From the NCBI RefSeq assembly GCF_036227225.1, contig NZ_CP109444.1:5003501-5067500 (forward strand): a DNA stretch of 64,000 bases, read 5' to 3'. Below the pieces are notes generated by a model. That model saw nothing but the letters and a program-made list of their open reading frames with translations. It ran no database searches and was not told the origin of the DNA. Of the stretch, positions 42,760 to 51,809 are shown piece by piece (the first letter of the stretch is position 1; each line of letters begins with the position of its first letter). The position numbers were made by a program, and so were the translations under genes. The stretch is from Streptomyces sp. NBC_01478 (GTDB lineage Bacteria > Actinomycetota > Actinomycetes > Streptomycetales > Streptomycetaceae).

Positions 42760-43389
42760 GTGGGACCTGTGCGTCACCTGGATCGTGAAGTCGAGCCTGA
42801 CAAGCGAATGTTGCGGCAGGAGTTCCTCACGGTGAGGAACAGGTTGACGGCCGATGACGTGCGGGGGGCCGCCGTCGCGCTCGCCGACCGTGCTCTGGAA
42901 CTACCCGAGTTGGCGCACGCGCACACGGTGGCGGCGTACGTCTCCGTAGGGAGCGAACCCGGAACGCTGGTGCTCCTGGACGCACTCCGCGCGCGGGACG
43001 TCAACGTGCTGCTGCCTGCGCTGCTCCCGGACAACGACCTCGACTGGGGCTCCTACGACGGCGAGGGCTCGCTCGCGCGGGTCCGACACGGCGGAAAGAT
43101 GACCCTGTTCGAGCCCTCCGGGGAGCGGCTCGGCCCGGACGCCGTGACCGCCGCCGACGTCGTCCTGCTGCCCGGCCTGGCGGTCGACGGGCGCGGGATG
43201 CGGCTGGGGCGCGGCGGCGGGTCGTACGACCGCGTGCTGGCGCGGCTGGAGCGGGCGGGCGCGCATCCCTCGCTGGTGGTGCTGCTGTACGACTCCGAGG
43301 TCGTCGCGCACGTCCCCGCGGAGGCGCACGACCGGCCGGTGCGGGCGGCGGTGACGCCGAGCGGTGTACGGCGGTTCCCGGGGAACTGA
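42760..43389 (+). CDS. 5-formyltetrahydrofolate cyclo-ligase
   Basis: About 209 residues. DKRMLRQEFLTVRNRL is the family N-terminus, and LLPGLAVDGRGMRLGRGGGSYDR is the diagnostic ATP/folate-binding segment. It converts 5-formyl-THF into 5,10-methenyl-THF using ATP. The GTG at 42760 has AGGAAGGA five bases upstream, so it is preferred to frames further upstream. A strong hairpin begins at its stop codon. Confidence 0.92.
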   Translation: MGPVRHLDREVEPDKRMLRQEFLTVRNRLTADDVRGAAVALADRALELPELAHAHTVAAYVSVGSEPGTLVLLDALRARDVNVLLPALLPDNDLDWGSYDGEGSLARVRHGGKMTLFEPSGERLGPDAVTAADVVLLPGLAVDGRGMRLGRGGGSYDRVLARLERAGAHPSLVVLLYDSEVVAHVPAEAHDRPVRAAVTPSGVRRFPGN

Positions 43390-43423
43390 AATGGCTCTCC
43401 ACGCACGCGTGGAGGGCCATTTC
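43388..43423. terminator. Bidirectional terminator between cyclo-ligase and acylase genes
   Basis: GAAATGGCTCTCCACGC (43388-43404) pairs with GCGTGGAGGGCCATTTC (43407-43423), with one G-T pair. It starts within the cyclo-ligase stop codon and ends 15 bp from the stop of the convergent acylase gene. A-T pairs at its base give T-runs both ways. Confidence 0.85.
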
Positions 43424-43437
43424 GATCGTTCAACGAT

Positions 43438-46188
43438 TCACGGTTTGAGCACCAGGGTGTCGCTCGTGCTGTCGTCGACCGCCTTGGACGAGAACGACCA
43501 GGACAGCAGCTCACCGTTGACCCACTTGCTGGTCTGGTCGGTGTAGTGCGCGCTGTAGGCGTGTCCGGAGGCTCCGGTGAGGTTGATCCACTTGGACTTG
43601 TCGAAGTCGTCGAGGTTGACCACCATGCGCATCGACGGCACCCAGACGACTCCGTAGCCGCCGGCCGCGTTCCAGCCGGTCGCGTTGACCGTGGCCTCGC
43701 CGCCGCTGAGCTTCCAGGGGCCGCGGTTGAGAACGTACTGGACGATGCCGGGGCCGTCGGTGCCCAGGGTCTGGTTCTTCAGGAACAGGCGGTGCAGCCG
43801 GCCCCAGCTCCAGGTGTCGATGTCCTTGCCGAGCTTGGCGGTCAGCTCCCAGCGGGCGTCGATCATGGCGCGCTTGAAGAGCTGGTTCATGTTGCTCGCC
43901 CCCGGGCGGTTGCCCGACTTGGGGGTCGTCCACCAGTCGTTGGTGGGGTCGTCCATGAGCTTGCGGACGACCTCGAACCAGCGGTCGCCGCCGTCCGGTT
44001 GCGCCTGGTCGGCATCGCGCTCGCCGCACTCGTGCACCTTCTGGGCGTCCTCGTCGACGGGCCCGGTGGTGTCGACCGGCGTGACGAACAGGCACTGGCC
44101 CTTGACCCGCAGCTCCTTGGGCAGCTTGTTGCCGAAGGCGAGCTTGAGGATGTTGCGCCAGACCGAGTTGAAGTAGGCGGCCGCCGCCGAGTCGGCGTCC
44201 TGGGTGTAGTCCCAGCCCTCCAGGAGCTTCTGCGCCTCGCGTACGTCGGCGTCGGGTTCGTCGATCTTCAGCAGCTTGGGCACGAGCAGCTTGGCGATCT
44301 CGCTGCTGTCGTCGAGCTGCATCTGCCGCATGTCGTCGGTGGAGATCTTGCCGCCGCCGTCGATCTTCGACTGGATCAGATCGGTGATGCGCTGGCTGCG
44401 GGTGCCGTAGCCCCAGTCCGTGGTGAGCGTGTACGGGTACTTGTCCTTGTCGATCACGGCCTGGTTGGCGGTGACGATGTAGCCGCGCTTCGGGTTGTAC
44501 TCGTACGGCAGGGCGGCCTGCGGGATGTAGCCGGTCCAGTCGTACTTGGAGTCCCAGCCGGGCACCGGCAGCGAGCCGTCGCCCTTCCCGCGCGTGGGGA
44601 TCTTGCCGGGCAGCGTGTAGCCGATGTTGTTCTTGGTGTCGGCGTAGACGAGGTTCTGCGAGGGCACGTCGAACTTCGCGGCGCCCGCGCGGAACTCGCT
44701 CCAGTCGGACGCCTTGTCGATGGCGAAGACGGCGTCCATGGTCGCGCCCGGGTCCTCGGCGGTCCAGCGCAGGGCGATGCCGTAGCCGTCGCCCCTGTCG
44801 GGTGCCGCGGTGTCGACGGCGGCCTTCTTGCCGACCTTCACGAGTTCGTCGTTGCGGTCCGACAGCAGGGGACCGTTGTTGGTCTCCCGGACGACGATCT
44901 TCTTGGACGTGCCGCCGGCGACCTTGATGGTCTCCGTGCGGGTCGTGAAGGGCTTCGTGGTGCCGTCGTACAGGTAGCCGTCGCCGGAGAGGTTCTCCAG
45001 GTAGAGGTCGGTGACGTCGACTCCGGAGTTGGTCATGCCCCACGCGATGTCCTGGTTGTGGCCGATGACGACGCCGGGCATGCCCGCGAAGGTGTAGCCG
45101 GAGACGTCGTACTGGCACTTGCTGGAGACCGCGCGGCAGTGCAGGCCCATCTGGTACCAGACGGACGGCAGCGAGGCCTCCAGGTGGGGATCGTTGGCCA
45201 GGAGGGGCTTGCCGGTGATGGTGTTCTTGCCGGCGACGACCCACGAGTTGGAGCCGATGCCCTGGCCGTTCACGCCGACAGCCGTCGGGAGGTCGTCCAG
45301 GACGTCCGAGAGGCCCGAGAGCTGGCTGGTGAGGGCCGAGCCGGACGAGGACGACGAGGAGCCCGTCGTGCCGCTCGTGGACGTGCTGGAGGAACCGTCA
45401 CCGCCGTCGAAGGTCTTGGTGTACTCGTCGTACTCGCCCTCGGTGACGATCGGCTGGTTGCGGTCGTACGGGTACTCCGGGTACAGGTCCGCGATCTGCT
45501 GGGGGCCGAGACGGCTGGTCATCAGGGCGCGGTCGATCTCGTCCTTCATGTTGCCGCGCAGGTCCCAGGCCATCGCCTTGAGCCACGCGACCGAGTCGAC
45601 CGGGGTCCACTTCTCCGGCTTGTAGTCGTACTTGAAGCCGAGAGCCGCGTACTCCAGGGAGATGTCCTTGCCGTCCTTGCCCTGGAGATAGGCGTTGACC
45701 CCCTTGGCGTACGCCTGGAGATACTTCTTCGTGGAGGCCGACAACGTGGTGTCGTACTCCTTCTGCGCGACCCGGTCCCAGCCCAGGGTGCGCAGGAACT
45801 CGTCGTTCTTGACCTGGTCCTTGCCGAACATCTCGGACAGCCGCCCGGCGGTCATGTGCCGGCGTACGTCCATCTCGTAGAACCGGTCCTGCGCCTGGAC
45901 GTAGCCCTGCGCCATGAACAGGTCCGCGTCGGAGGACGCGTAGATCTGCGGGATGCCGTAGCTGTCACGCTTGACGTCGACGGGCCCCGACAGGCCGTCG
46001 AGCGTGATCGAGCCCGTGGTCTGCGGAAGGGAGGCACGGACCGTGCTGACGGACCAGTACGCGCCGTAGGCGATGCCCCCGATGATGGCCATTACCAGAA
46101 CAAGCACCAATAGACGGGCTTTGCGCCCCTTTTTCCTGCCGGACTTGCCGGGCTTATGACCCGATGAGGCGGTGGTGTTGGGGGGCAT
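43438..46188 (-). CDS. Penicillin acylase family protein (Ntn hydrolase), membrane-anchored
   Basis: About 916 residues. A basic start is followed by a hydrophobic segment (LLVLVLVMAIIGGIAYGAYW), a signal anchor. The alpha-chain region has FMAQGYVQAQDRFYEMDVRR. A Ser/Gly-rich spacer (~262-285) precedes the beta-chain nucleophile Ser313 in GIGSNSWVVAG, where autocleavage should free the serine. ANDPHLEASLPSVWYQMGL and the GMTNSGVDVTDLY segment are further acylase motifs. It hydrolyses acyl amides; candidates are N-acyl homoserine lactones or lipopeptides. The ATG at 46188 has AAGGA upstream. Confidence 0.9.
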   Translation of the reverse strand: MPPNTTASSGHKPGKSGRKKGRKARLLVLVLVMAIIGGIAYGAYWSVSTVRASLPQTTGSITLDGLSGPVDVKRDSYGIPQIYASSDADLFMAQGYVQAQDRFYEMDVRRHMTAGRLSEMFGKDQVKNDEFLRTLGWDRVAQKEYDTTLSASTKKYLQAYAKGVNAYLQGKDGKDISLEYAALGFKYDYKPEKWTPVDSVAWLKAMAWDLRGNMKDEIDRALMTSRLGPQQIADLYPEYPYDRNQPIVTEGEYDEYTKTFDGGDGSSSTSTSGTTGSSSSSSGSALTSQLSGLSDVLDDLPTAVGVNGQGIGSNSWVVAGKNTITGKPLLANDPHLEASLPSVWYQMGLHCRAVSSKCQYDVSGYTFAGMPGVVIGHNQDIAWGMTNSGVDVTDLYLENLSGDGYLYDGTTKPFTTRTETIKVAGGTSKKIVVRETNNGPLLSDRNDELVKVGKKAAVDTAAPDRGDGYGIALRWTAEDPGATMDAVFAIDKASDWSEFRAGAAKFDVPSQNLVYADTKNNIGYTLPGKIPTRGKGDGSLPVPGWDSKYDWTGYIPQAALPYEYNPKRGYIVTANQAVIDKDKYPYTLTTDWGYGTRSQRITDLIQSKIDGGGKISTDDMRQMQLDDSSEIAKLLVPKLLKIDEPDADVREAQKLLEGWDYTQDADSAAAAYFNSVWRNILKLAFGNKLPKELRVKGQCLFVTPVDTTGPVDEDAQKVHECGERDADQAQPDGGDRWFEVVRKLMDDPTNDWWTTPKSGNRPGASNMNQLFKRAMIDARWELTAKLGKDIDTWSWGRLHRLFLKNQTLGTDGPGIVQYVLNRGPWKLSGGEATVNATGWNAAGGYGVVWVPSMRMVVNLDDFDKSKWINLTGASGHAYSAHYTDQTSKWVNGELLSWSFSSKAVDDSTSDTLVLKP

Positions 46189-46457
46189 CGCTGTCCTTGC
46201 TGTCCTAACGCGAGCGGCAGGGCGGGCTGTGCTTTTGACTGAGCGCTGGAGCAACCATAGGCGCAGGGTCCCGAGCGACTTGACGCGGAGTCGGGTACTG
46301 ACGCGGACGGGCGTTCGATCTTGCCTCGGGAAGTGTCAAGAAAGCGTCAAGAGTTAGGTAAGGTAACGAAGTACTTGGATGCATGGCACCGCAGCCTCGC
46401 GTCCCCTGTACGTGTGCTGTCGCCCTCGACGCGCGCCAGCCGAGGAAGGGAAGGCTT

Positions 46458-47963
46458 CTGACTGTCCACCACCTCGACCAGCTTCTGCTCGTCTGCTCGC
46501 TCGTCCTGCTCGTCGCCGTCGCGGCGGTCCGGGTCTCCTCGCGCAGCGGGCTCCCCAGCCTGCTCGTGTACCTGGGGATCGGCGTCGCCATGGGCCAGGA
46601 CGGCATCGGCGACATCCACTTCGACAACGCCGAGCTGACCCAGGTCATCGGGTACGCGGCCCTGGTCGTGATCCTGGCCGAGGGCGGCCTCGGCACGAAG
46701 TGGAAAGAGGTCAGGCCGGTCCTGTCGTCAGCCGCCACACTGGCGCTGGCGGGGGTGGCGGTGAGCGTCGGCATCACGGCCGCGGGCGCGCACTATCTGG
46801 TCGGCCTGGAGTGGCGGCAGGCGTTCATCATCGGGGCGGTGGTGTCCTCGACGGACGCGGCGGCGGTCTTCTCCGTGCTGCGCAGAATCCCCCTCCCCGC
46901 GCGCGTGACGGGCACGTTGGAGGCCGAGTCCGGCTTCAACGACGCCCCGGTGGTCATCCTGGTCGTCGCCTTCTCCACGGCGGGCCCGGTCGAGCACTGG
47001 TACGCGCTGGTGGGCGAGATAGCCCTGGAGCTGGCCATCGGCGCGGCCATCGGCCTCGCGGTGGGCTGGCTCGGCTCCTGGGGGATGCGGCACGTGGCGC
47101 TGCCCGCCTCCGGCCTCTACCCGATCGCCGTCATGGCGATCGCGCTCACCGCGTACGCCACGGGCGCCTTGGCGCACGGCAGCGGCTTCCTGGCGGTCTA
47201 TCTCGCCTCGATGGTGCTCGGCAACGCCAAGCTGCCCCACTGGCCCGCCACACGCGGCTTCGCCGACGGGCTCGGCTGGATCGCGCAGATCGGCATGTTC
47301 GTCCTGCTCGGCCTGCTGGTCACCCCGCACGAACTGGGGGACGACGTCTGGCCCGCGCTCATCATCGGCCTGGTGCTGACCATGGTGGCTCGGCCGCTCA
47401 GCGTGGTGATCAGCCTCACGCCGTTCCGGGTGCCCTGGCAGGAGCAGACCCTCATGTCCTGGGCCGGGCTGCGCGGCGCCGTGCCCATCATTCTGGCGAC
47501 GATCCCCATGGTGAACGGCGTCGCCGGCAGCCGCCGCATCTTCAACATCGTCTTCGTCCTGGTCGTCGTCTACACCCTCGTCCAGGGGCCGACGCTGCCC
47601 TGGCTGGCCCGCAAGCTGAAGCTGGGCGAGGGGGCGGAGGCCGCCGACCTCGGCATCGAATCGGCGCCCCTGGAGCGGCTGCGCGGGCATCTGCTGTCCG
47701 TCGCGATCCCCGGGGAGTCGAAGATGCACGGCGTCGAGGTCAACGAACTGAGGCTGCCGGCCGGGGCCGCAGTCACCCTCGTCGTACGGGACGGAAAATC
47801 GTTTGTCCCGCTGCCCTCGACGGTCCTGCGGCGCGGCGACGAGCTCCTCGTGGTCGCCACGGATCCCGTCCGGGATGCGGCGGAGCAGCGGCTGCGCGCG
47901 GTGGGTCACGGCGGCAAGCTGGCGGGCTGGCTGGGCACGGACGGCGCCGGCGCCAGTCGTTAA
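46458..47963 (+). CDS. Potassium/proton (CPA1-type) antiporter with C-terminal TrkA_C domain
   Basis: About 501 residues. Twelve or more membrane segments cover residues 1-380, including AFIIGAVVSSTDAAAVFSVL and GTLEAESGFNDAPVVILV, the ion-binding helices of CPA1 antiporters. The last ~110 residues form a TrkA_C domain (LLSVAIPGESKMHGVEVNEL, RRGDELLVVATD). The frame is open from an ATG at 46383, but GGAAGGGAAGG sits just before a CTG at 46458 which begins TVHHLDQLLLVCSL, the expected N-terminus. I therefore place the start at the CTG; the ATG adds 25 polar residues. Confidence 0.85.
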   Translation: MTVHHLDQLLLVCSLVLLVAVAAVRVSSRSGLPSLLVYLGIGVAMGQDGIGDIHFDNAELTQVIGYAALVVILAEGGLGTKWKEVRPVLSSAATLALAGVAVSVGITAAGAHYLVGLEWRQAFIIGAVVSSTDAAAVFSVLRRIPLPARVTGTLEAESGFNDAPVVILVVAFSTAGPVEHWYALVGEIALELAIGAAIGLAVGWLGSWGMRHVALPASGLYPIAVMAIALTAYATGALAHGSGFLAVYLASMVLGNAKLPHWPATRGFADGLGWIAQIGMFVLLGLLVTPHELGDDVWPALIIGLVLTMVARPLSVVISLTPFRVPWQEQTLMSWAGLRGAVPIILATIPMVNGVAGSRRIFNIVFVLVVVYTLVQGPTLPWLARKLKLGEGAEAADLGIESAPLERLRGHLLSVAIPGESKMHGVEVNELRLPAGAAVTLVVRDGKSFVPLPSTVLRRGDELLVVATDPVRDAAEQRLRAVGHGGKLAGWLGTDGAGASR

Positions 47964-47987
47964 GGGCATGTTTCGCACGGTTCACAT

Positions 47988-48008
47988 GTTCACCAATCAC
48001 AGGTGAAC
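47988..48008. promoter_or_regulatory. Inverted repeat between the antiporter and MFS genes
   Basis: GTTCACC-N7-GGTGAAC, perfect 7+7+7, 25 bp after the antiporter stop; GGTTCACA precedes it. It may be a weak terminator or an operator for the MFS gene 228 bp downstream. The 47964-48235 gap holds nothing else recognisable. Confidence 0.4.
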
Positions 48009-48235
48009 GCGCGCGTGGTGCCCGTTTTCGCAGGCTCACCAGGCTTCATCACCTGTACGATGAAGGCACATTCTGATCGAACCAACTCTGCCTGACGCAG
48101 TGCTGGCGCGACCGTATGGCGGCCGAATCCCTCCTCCGCAGTGGGCACCGGTATCTACCGCAGTTCCGCGCAAGAGGACAGTGCTCGGCTCCCCCCGCAC
48201 GGGGCGCGCTACCAGGTGGCAGAAAGGCACGGGCC

Positions 48236-49510
48236 GTGGCATCCACGGTCACCTCCCGCCCGGGATCGCGTCCTGGATACGGGCAGTTGCTGCGCACGCG
48301 CGGCGCCTGGACGTTCCTGCTCCCCGGCTTCGCGGCACGCCAGCCGTTCGCGATGCTCACCATCTCCATCGTGCTGCTGGTGCAGCACACCACCGGCTCC
48401 TACGGCGCGGCGGGCGCCGCTGCGGCCGTCACCGGCGTCTCCATGGCCCTGTTCGCGCCCTACAGCGGACGACTGGCCGACCGCCACGGGCAGCGGGCCG
48501 TCCTGCTCCCCGGCGTCCTGCTGCACTCCCTGTCGGGCCTGACGTTCACGGCGCTCGCGCTGGGCCACGCGCCTCTGTGGGCGCTGTTCGTGGCGGCGGT
48601 GCCGACCGGCGCCTCGGTGCCGCAGATCGGGCCCATGGTGCGCGCCCGCTGGGGCGTCAGGCTCCAGGACTCCCCGCTGCTGAGCACCGCCGCCGCCTTC
48701 GAGTCCGTCACGGACGAGCTGACCTTCGTCTTCGGCCCGCTCCTGGCGACCGCCCTGTGCACCGCCGTGAACCCGGCCGCCGGCCTCGTCACGGAGGCGT
48801 CGCTCACCCTGATCGGCGGTCTGCTGTTCGCCGCACAGAAGAGCACCCAGCCCACGGTGACCGTCAGCGGGCACGCACGCGTGGAGCACGTTTCCGCGCT
48901 GGGCATCCCCGGGGTGCGCGTGCTGATCGTGACCTTCCTGGGCATCGGTTCCGTCTTCGGCGGAATGCAGGTCTCCCTGGCCGCCTTCACCGACTCGATC
49001 GGCGAACCCGGCCTGAACGGCGCCCTGTACGGCACGTTCGCCGCCGGCAACATGCTCTCCGGTCTCGTCTGCGGTGCCGTCGCCTGGAAGGTCGCCCCGC
49101 AGCGCCGCCTCCTCGTCGGCTACGGAGCCCTCGCGCTGACCGCGTCCGCCCTGTGGACCGCCCACTCCGTGGTGCTGCTGGCCGGCCTCGGTCTCCTGGT
49201 CGGCATGTGCATCGCGCCCGCCCTGATCACCGGCTACACGCTGGTCGAGGGGCTCGTCCCGGCCGGCGCCCGCACCGAGGCCTTCACCTGGCTGACCGGC
49301 GCGGTCGCGCTCGGCCAGGCCGCCGCCGTCACGGTCGCCGGACAACTGGAGGACCGCCTGTGGGGCGGCGCCGGTTTCCTGGTCCCGATGGCCGGTACGG
49401 TGCTTGCTTTGGGGACCCTGGTGGCCCTCCGGTCACACCTCGCGACCCGGCCCCACAGCCGCACCGTGGCACGTGGCGTCGGTCACCGCGTGCCGGTGGC
49501 AGTGGACTGA
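48236..49510 (+). CDS. MFS transporter
   Basis: About 424 residues with 12 hydrophobic segments. ALFAPYSGRLADRHGQRAVLL is the conserved loop 2-3 motif (G-R-L-A-D-R-x-G-x-R). Substrate unknown; members are often drug exporters. The GTG at 48236 has AGAAAGG before it and gives a short cytoplasmic N-terminus, so it is preferred to the ATG at 48116 whose extra 40 residues are low-complexity. Confidence 0.88.
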   Translation: MASTVTSRPGSRPGYGQLLRTRGAWTFLLPGFAARQPFAMLTISIVLLVQHTTGSYGAAGAAAAVTGVSMALFAPYSGRLADRHGQRAVLLPGVLLHSLSGLTFTALALGHAPLWALFVAAVPTGASVPQIGPMVRARWGVRLQDSPLLSTAAAFESVTDELTFVFGPLLATALCTAVNPAAGLVTEASLTLIGGLLFAAQKSTQPTVTVSGHARVEHVSALGIPGVRVLIVTFLGIGSVFGGMQVSLAAFTDSIGEPGLNGALYGTFAAGNMLSGLVCGAVAWKVAPQRRLLVGYGALALTASALWTAHSVVLLAGLGLLVGMCIAPALITGYTLVEGLVPAGARTEAFTWLTGAVALGQAAAVTVAGQLEDRLWGGAGFLVPMAGTVLALGTLVALRSHLATRPHSRTVARGVGHRVPVAVD

Positions 49511-49540
49511 TCCCCGGGAATACGTCACTATGGACGCTCG

Positions 49541-49567
49541 TTAGCACTCATTGAGTGAGAGTGCCAG
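49541..49567 (+). promoter_or_regulatory. CIRCE-like HrcA operator upstream of the FmdB gene
   Basis: TTAGCACTC (49541-49549), nine bases, then GAGTGCCAG (49559-49567). The CIRCE consensus is TTAGCACTC-N9-GAGTGCTAA; the left arm and spacing are exact and the right arm differs at two positions. It ends just before the AGGAGGAAG ribosome-binding site of the FmdB gene, a normal CIRCE position. Confidence 0.7.
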
Positions 49568-49579
49568 GAGGAAGACACA

Positions 49580-49906
49580 GTGCCGACCTACCAATATCAG
49601 TGCACCGAGTGCGGCGAGGGCCTTGAGGCGGTGCAGAAGTTCACCGACGACGCCCTGACCGAGTGCCCCAACTGCGGTGGCCGCCTGAAGAAGGTGTTCT
49701 CCGCGGTCGGCATTGTCTTCAAGGGCTCCGGCTTCTACCGGAACGACAGCCGCGGCTCCTCGTCGAGCAGCTCGCCGGCCACCGCGAAGCCGTCGACGTC
49801 CTCGGACTCGAAGCCGTCCACCACCTCGACCTCGTCGTCCTCCTCGGACTCGAAGTCGAAGTCGTCGAGCACGGGCTCCTCGTCCAGCAACAGCTCCGCC
49901 GCGTAG
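49580..49906 (+). CDS. FmdB family zinc-ribbon protein
   Basis: 108 residues. MPTYQYQCTECGEGLEAVQK and ECPNCGGRLKKVFSAVGIVF form the CxxC...CxxC zinc ribbon of the FmdB family. The last ~50 residues are nearly all Ser, Thr, Lys and Asp, a disordered tail. Such proteins have been called putative regulators, but the actual role is unknown. GTG start with AGGAGGAAG upstream. A CIRCE-like site directly before it suggests heat-shock control, and a strong terminator follows. Confidence 0.9.
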   Translation: MPTYQYQCTECGEGLEAVQKFTDDALTECPNCGGRLKKVFSAVGIVFKGSGFYRNDSRGSSSSSSPATAKPSTSSDSKPSTTSTSSSSSDSKSKSSSTGSSSSNSSAA

Positions 49907-49918
49907 GACTTCTCCGCG

Positions 49919-49948
49919 GGACCCTGTCGTCGTACGACGACAGGGTCC
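49919..49948 (+). terminator. Perfect 30-nt palindrome after the FmdB gene
   Basis: GGACCCTGTCGTCGT (49919-49933) and its exact reverse complement (49934-49948) abut. A stem of ~13 pairs with a short loop, 12 bp after the stop; likely terminator. Short TTCCGTAGCTG repeats follow at 49968-50000. Confidence 0.75.
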
Positions 49949-50039
49949 TCGGCGTTTCCGGAGCCGGTTCCCGTAGCTGTTTCCGTAGCTGTTCCGTAGC
50001 CGCTCCTGCGGTATTTCGGCGGCGGCTAGGGTGCTGCTC

Positions 50040-50873
50040 ATGGCGAACGCAGAGATCGGCGTGATCGGTGGCTCCGGGTTCTATTCGTTCCTCGACGACG
50101 TGACCGAGATACAGGTGGACACCCCTTACGGGCCACCCAGCGACTCCCTCTTCCTCGGCGAGATCGCCGGCCGGCGGGTCGCCTTCCTGCCCCGGCACGG
50201 ACGCGGCCACCATCTGCCGCCGCACCGCATCAACTACCGGGCGAACCTCTGGGCGTTGCGCTCCGTCGGGGTCAGCCAGGTCCTCGGTCCGTGCGCGGTG
50301 GGCGGGCTGCGCCCCGAGTACGGGCCGGGCACGCTGCTGGTGCCGGACCAACTCGTGGACCGTACGAAGTCCCGCACGGGCACGTACTTCGACGGACTGC
50401 CGCTGCCCGACGGCACGGTGCCGAACGTGGTGCACGTGTCCCTGGCCGACCCCTACTGCCCGACCGGCCGGGCGGCCGCGCTGAAGGCGGCGCGCGGGCA
50501 GGGCTGGGAGGCGGTGGACGGCGGCACGCTCGTGGTGATCGAGGGCCCGCGGTTCTCGACCCGCGCCGAGTCCTTGTGGCACCGGGCGCAGGGCTGGTCG
50601 GTGGTCGGCATGACCGGCCACCCCGAGGCGGCGCTCGCCCGTGAACTGGAGCTCTGCTACTCCTCGTTGACCCTGGTCACCGACCTCGACGCGGGCGCCG
50701 AGACCGGTGAGGGCGTCTCCCACGACGAGGTGCTGCAGGTGTTCGCGGCCAACGTGGACCGGCTGCGGGGCGTGCTGTTCGACGCGGTGGCCGCGCTGCC
50801 GGAGAGCGGGGCACGGGACTGCCTGTGCGTGAACGCGCTGGGCGGGATGGATCCGGGGTTCGAGCTGCCGTAA
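50040..50873 (+). CDS. mtnP: S-methyl-5'-thioadenosine phosphorylase
   Basis: 277 residues. IGVIGGSGFYSFLDD, FLPRHGRGHHLPPHRINYRA (phosphate and purine binding) and MTGHPEAALARELELCYSS identify the MTA/purine phosphorylase family. It splits methylthioadenosine into adenine and methylthioribose-1-phosphate in methionine salvage. The ATG at 50040 gives the family N-terminus MANAEIGVIGGSG. Confidence 0.92.
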   Translation: MANAEIGVIGGSGFYSFLDDVTEIQVDTPYGPPSDSLFLGEIAGRRVAFLPRHGRGHHLPPHRINYRANLWALRSVGVSQVLGPCAVGGLRPEYGPGTLLVPDQLVDRTKSRTGTYFDGLPLPDGTVPNVVHVSLADPYCPTGRAAALKAARGQGWEAVDGGTLVVIEGPRFSTRAESLWHRAQGWSVVGMTGHPEAALARELELCYSSLTLVTDLDAGAETGEGVSHDEVLQVFAANVDRLRGVLFDAVAALPESGARDCLCVNALGGMDPGFELP

Positions 50874-51059
50874 CGGCCGGCCGCGGCCGGGGACTCGGAG
50901 AGGTGGCGGGGATCCGGGGAGGTGGCGGGGTGCGGAACTTCCCGTTCGGGTGAGGGAGTTGTCCACAACCGGCGGGTAGCACACGGGCTCCGGCGGGCGG
51001 CGGCGCGAGGCCTCATCGTGGGACCGCAAACCGATCCCTCGTCTCAGGTGGTGGTCCCC

Positions 51060-51650
51060 ATGTCCCTGTCCCCTCTCAGCTCCCCGCCCGGCTCCCCTCC
51101 CGGCTCTCCGCTCATCTCCCCTTCCTTTCCGCGCCCGTTGGGCACCGACGCCCCACCCACGTGCGAGGTGCCGCACTTCGCGCCGGTGCGGGTGCGCGGC
51201 GGTCGCCATCAACTGCGTCGGTTGCTACGGCACCGGAGGCGGGCCGTCGCGGCCGGGCTCGCGCTGGCCGCTGTCGCGCTCATGACGGCCGGCCCGCGTG
51301 ACGCGGCCCAGGCGCGGCACAGCGAGCGGCCTCGCGGGCATCCGGTGGCCGATCCGGTACGGCAGCGTCGGGCGGTCGAGTGGGTGTCGGCGCCGGTGCG
51401 GATCGCCGACGCCGGTACGGTCCGGCTGCTGCGAGCCGGCGACCGGGTCGATGTGATCGCCGCCGAGGAGTCGGCGGCGGGCGGTGCGGCCCGGGTGGTC
51501 GCGCGCGGGGCGCGGGTGACGAAGGTGCCCGAGCCGCTCGAAGTGGCCGACGGAGGCGGGGCGTTGGTGGTGCTGTCGGTGCCGCGCTCCACGGCGGCGC
51601 GGCTGGTCGGCGCGAGCGCCACGGCCCGGTTGGCGGTGACAGTGTGTTGA
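51060..51650 (+). CDS. SAF/CpaB-like domain protein
   Basis: About 196 residues. A Ser/Pro-rich start is followed by an Arg-rich patch and one hydrophobic segment (AVAAGLALAAVALMTAG), then a ~110-residue domain with VRIADAGTVRLLRAGDRVDVIAA, which resembles the second domain of Flp pilus protein CpaB (RcpC). This suggests an envelope-located protein. The usual upstream SAF part is shortened. The ATG at 51060 was chosen with AGGTGG upstream, but GTG codons just before it could also serve. Confidence 0.7.
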   Translation: MSLSPLSSPPGSPPGSPLISPSFPRPLGTDAPPTCEVPHFAPVRVRGGRHQLRRLLRHRRRAVAAGLALAAVALMTAGPRDAAQARHSERPRGHPVADPVRQRRAVEWVSAPVRIADAGTVRLLRAGDRVDVIAAEESAAGGAARVVARGARVTKVPEPLEVADGGGALVVLSVPRSTAARLVGASATARLAVTVC

Positions 51651-51809
51651 GCCGTGTTCTCCGTATCGTGAGCCGCACTCTCCGGCACCTGTGCGAATTC
51701 GTGTCAAGTCCCTCGTTGGAGTTACTGAATTGGACAGGATGGCCGGGCCTTGACGTAGGTTGCGGAGCTGTTGGTTCCACCCCCTGCGCATGCGAGAAGA
51801 GGCTCCGAG

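Noticed and set aside
43546..46113. 855-codon open frame on the plus strand opposite the acylase gene
   Set aside because: Codon-position artefact of high GC; no domains, and the minus strand carries the full Ntn hydrolase.
47980..48008. GTTCACATGTTCACC considered as a PHO box
   Set aside because: PhoP direct repeats have an 11-bp period; here the period is 8 bp, and the inverted repeat explains the sequence better.
49968..50000. Short TTCCGTAGCTG tandem repeats before mtnP
   Set aside because: Only two to three imperfect 11-12-bp copies; no evident structure or partner site.
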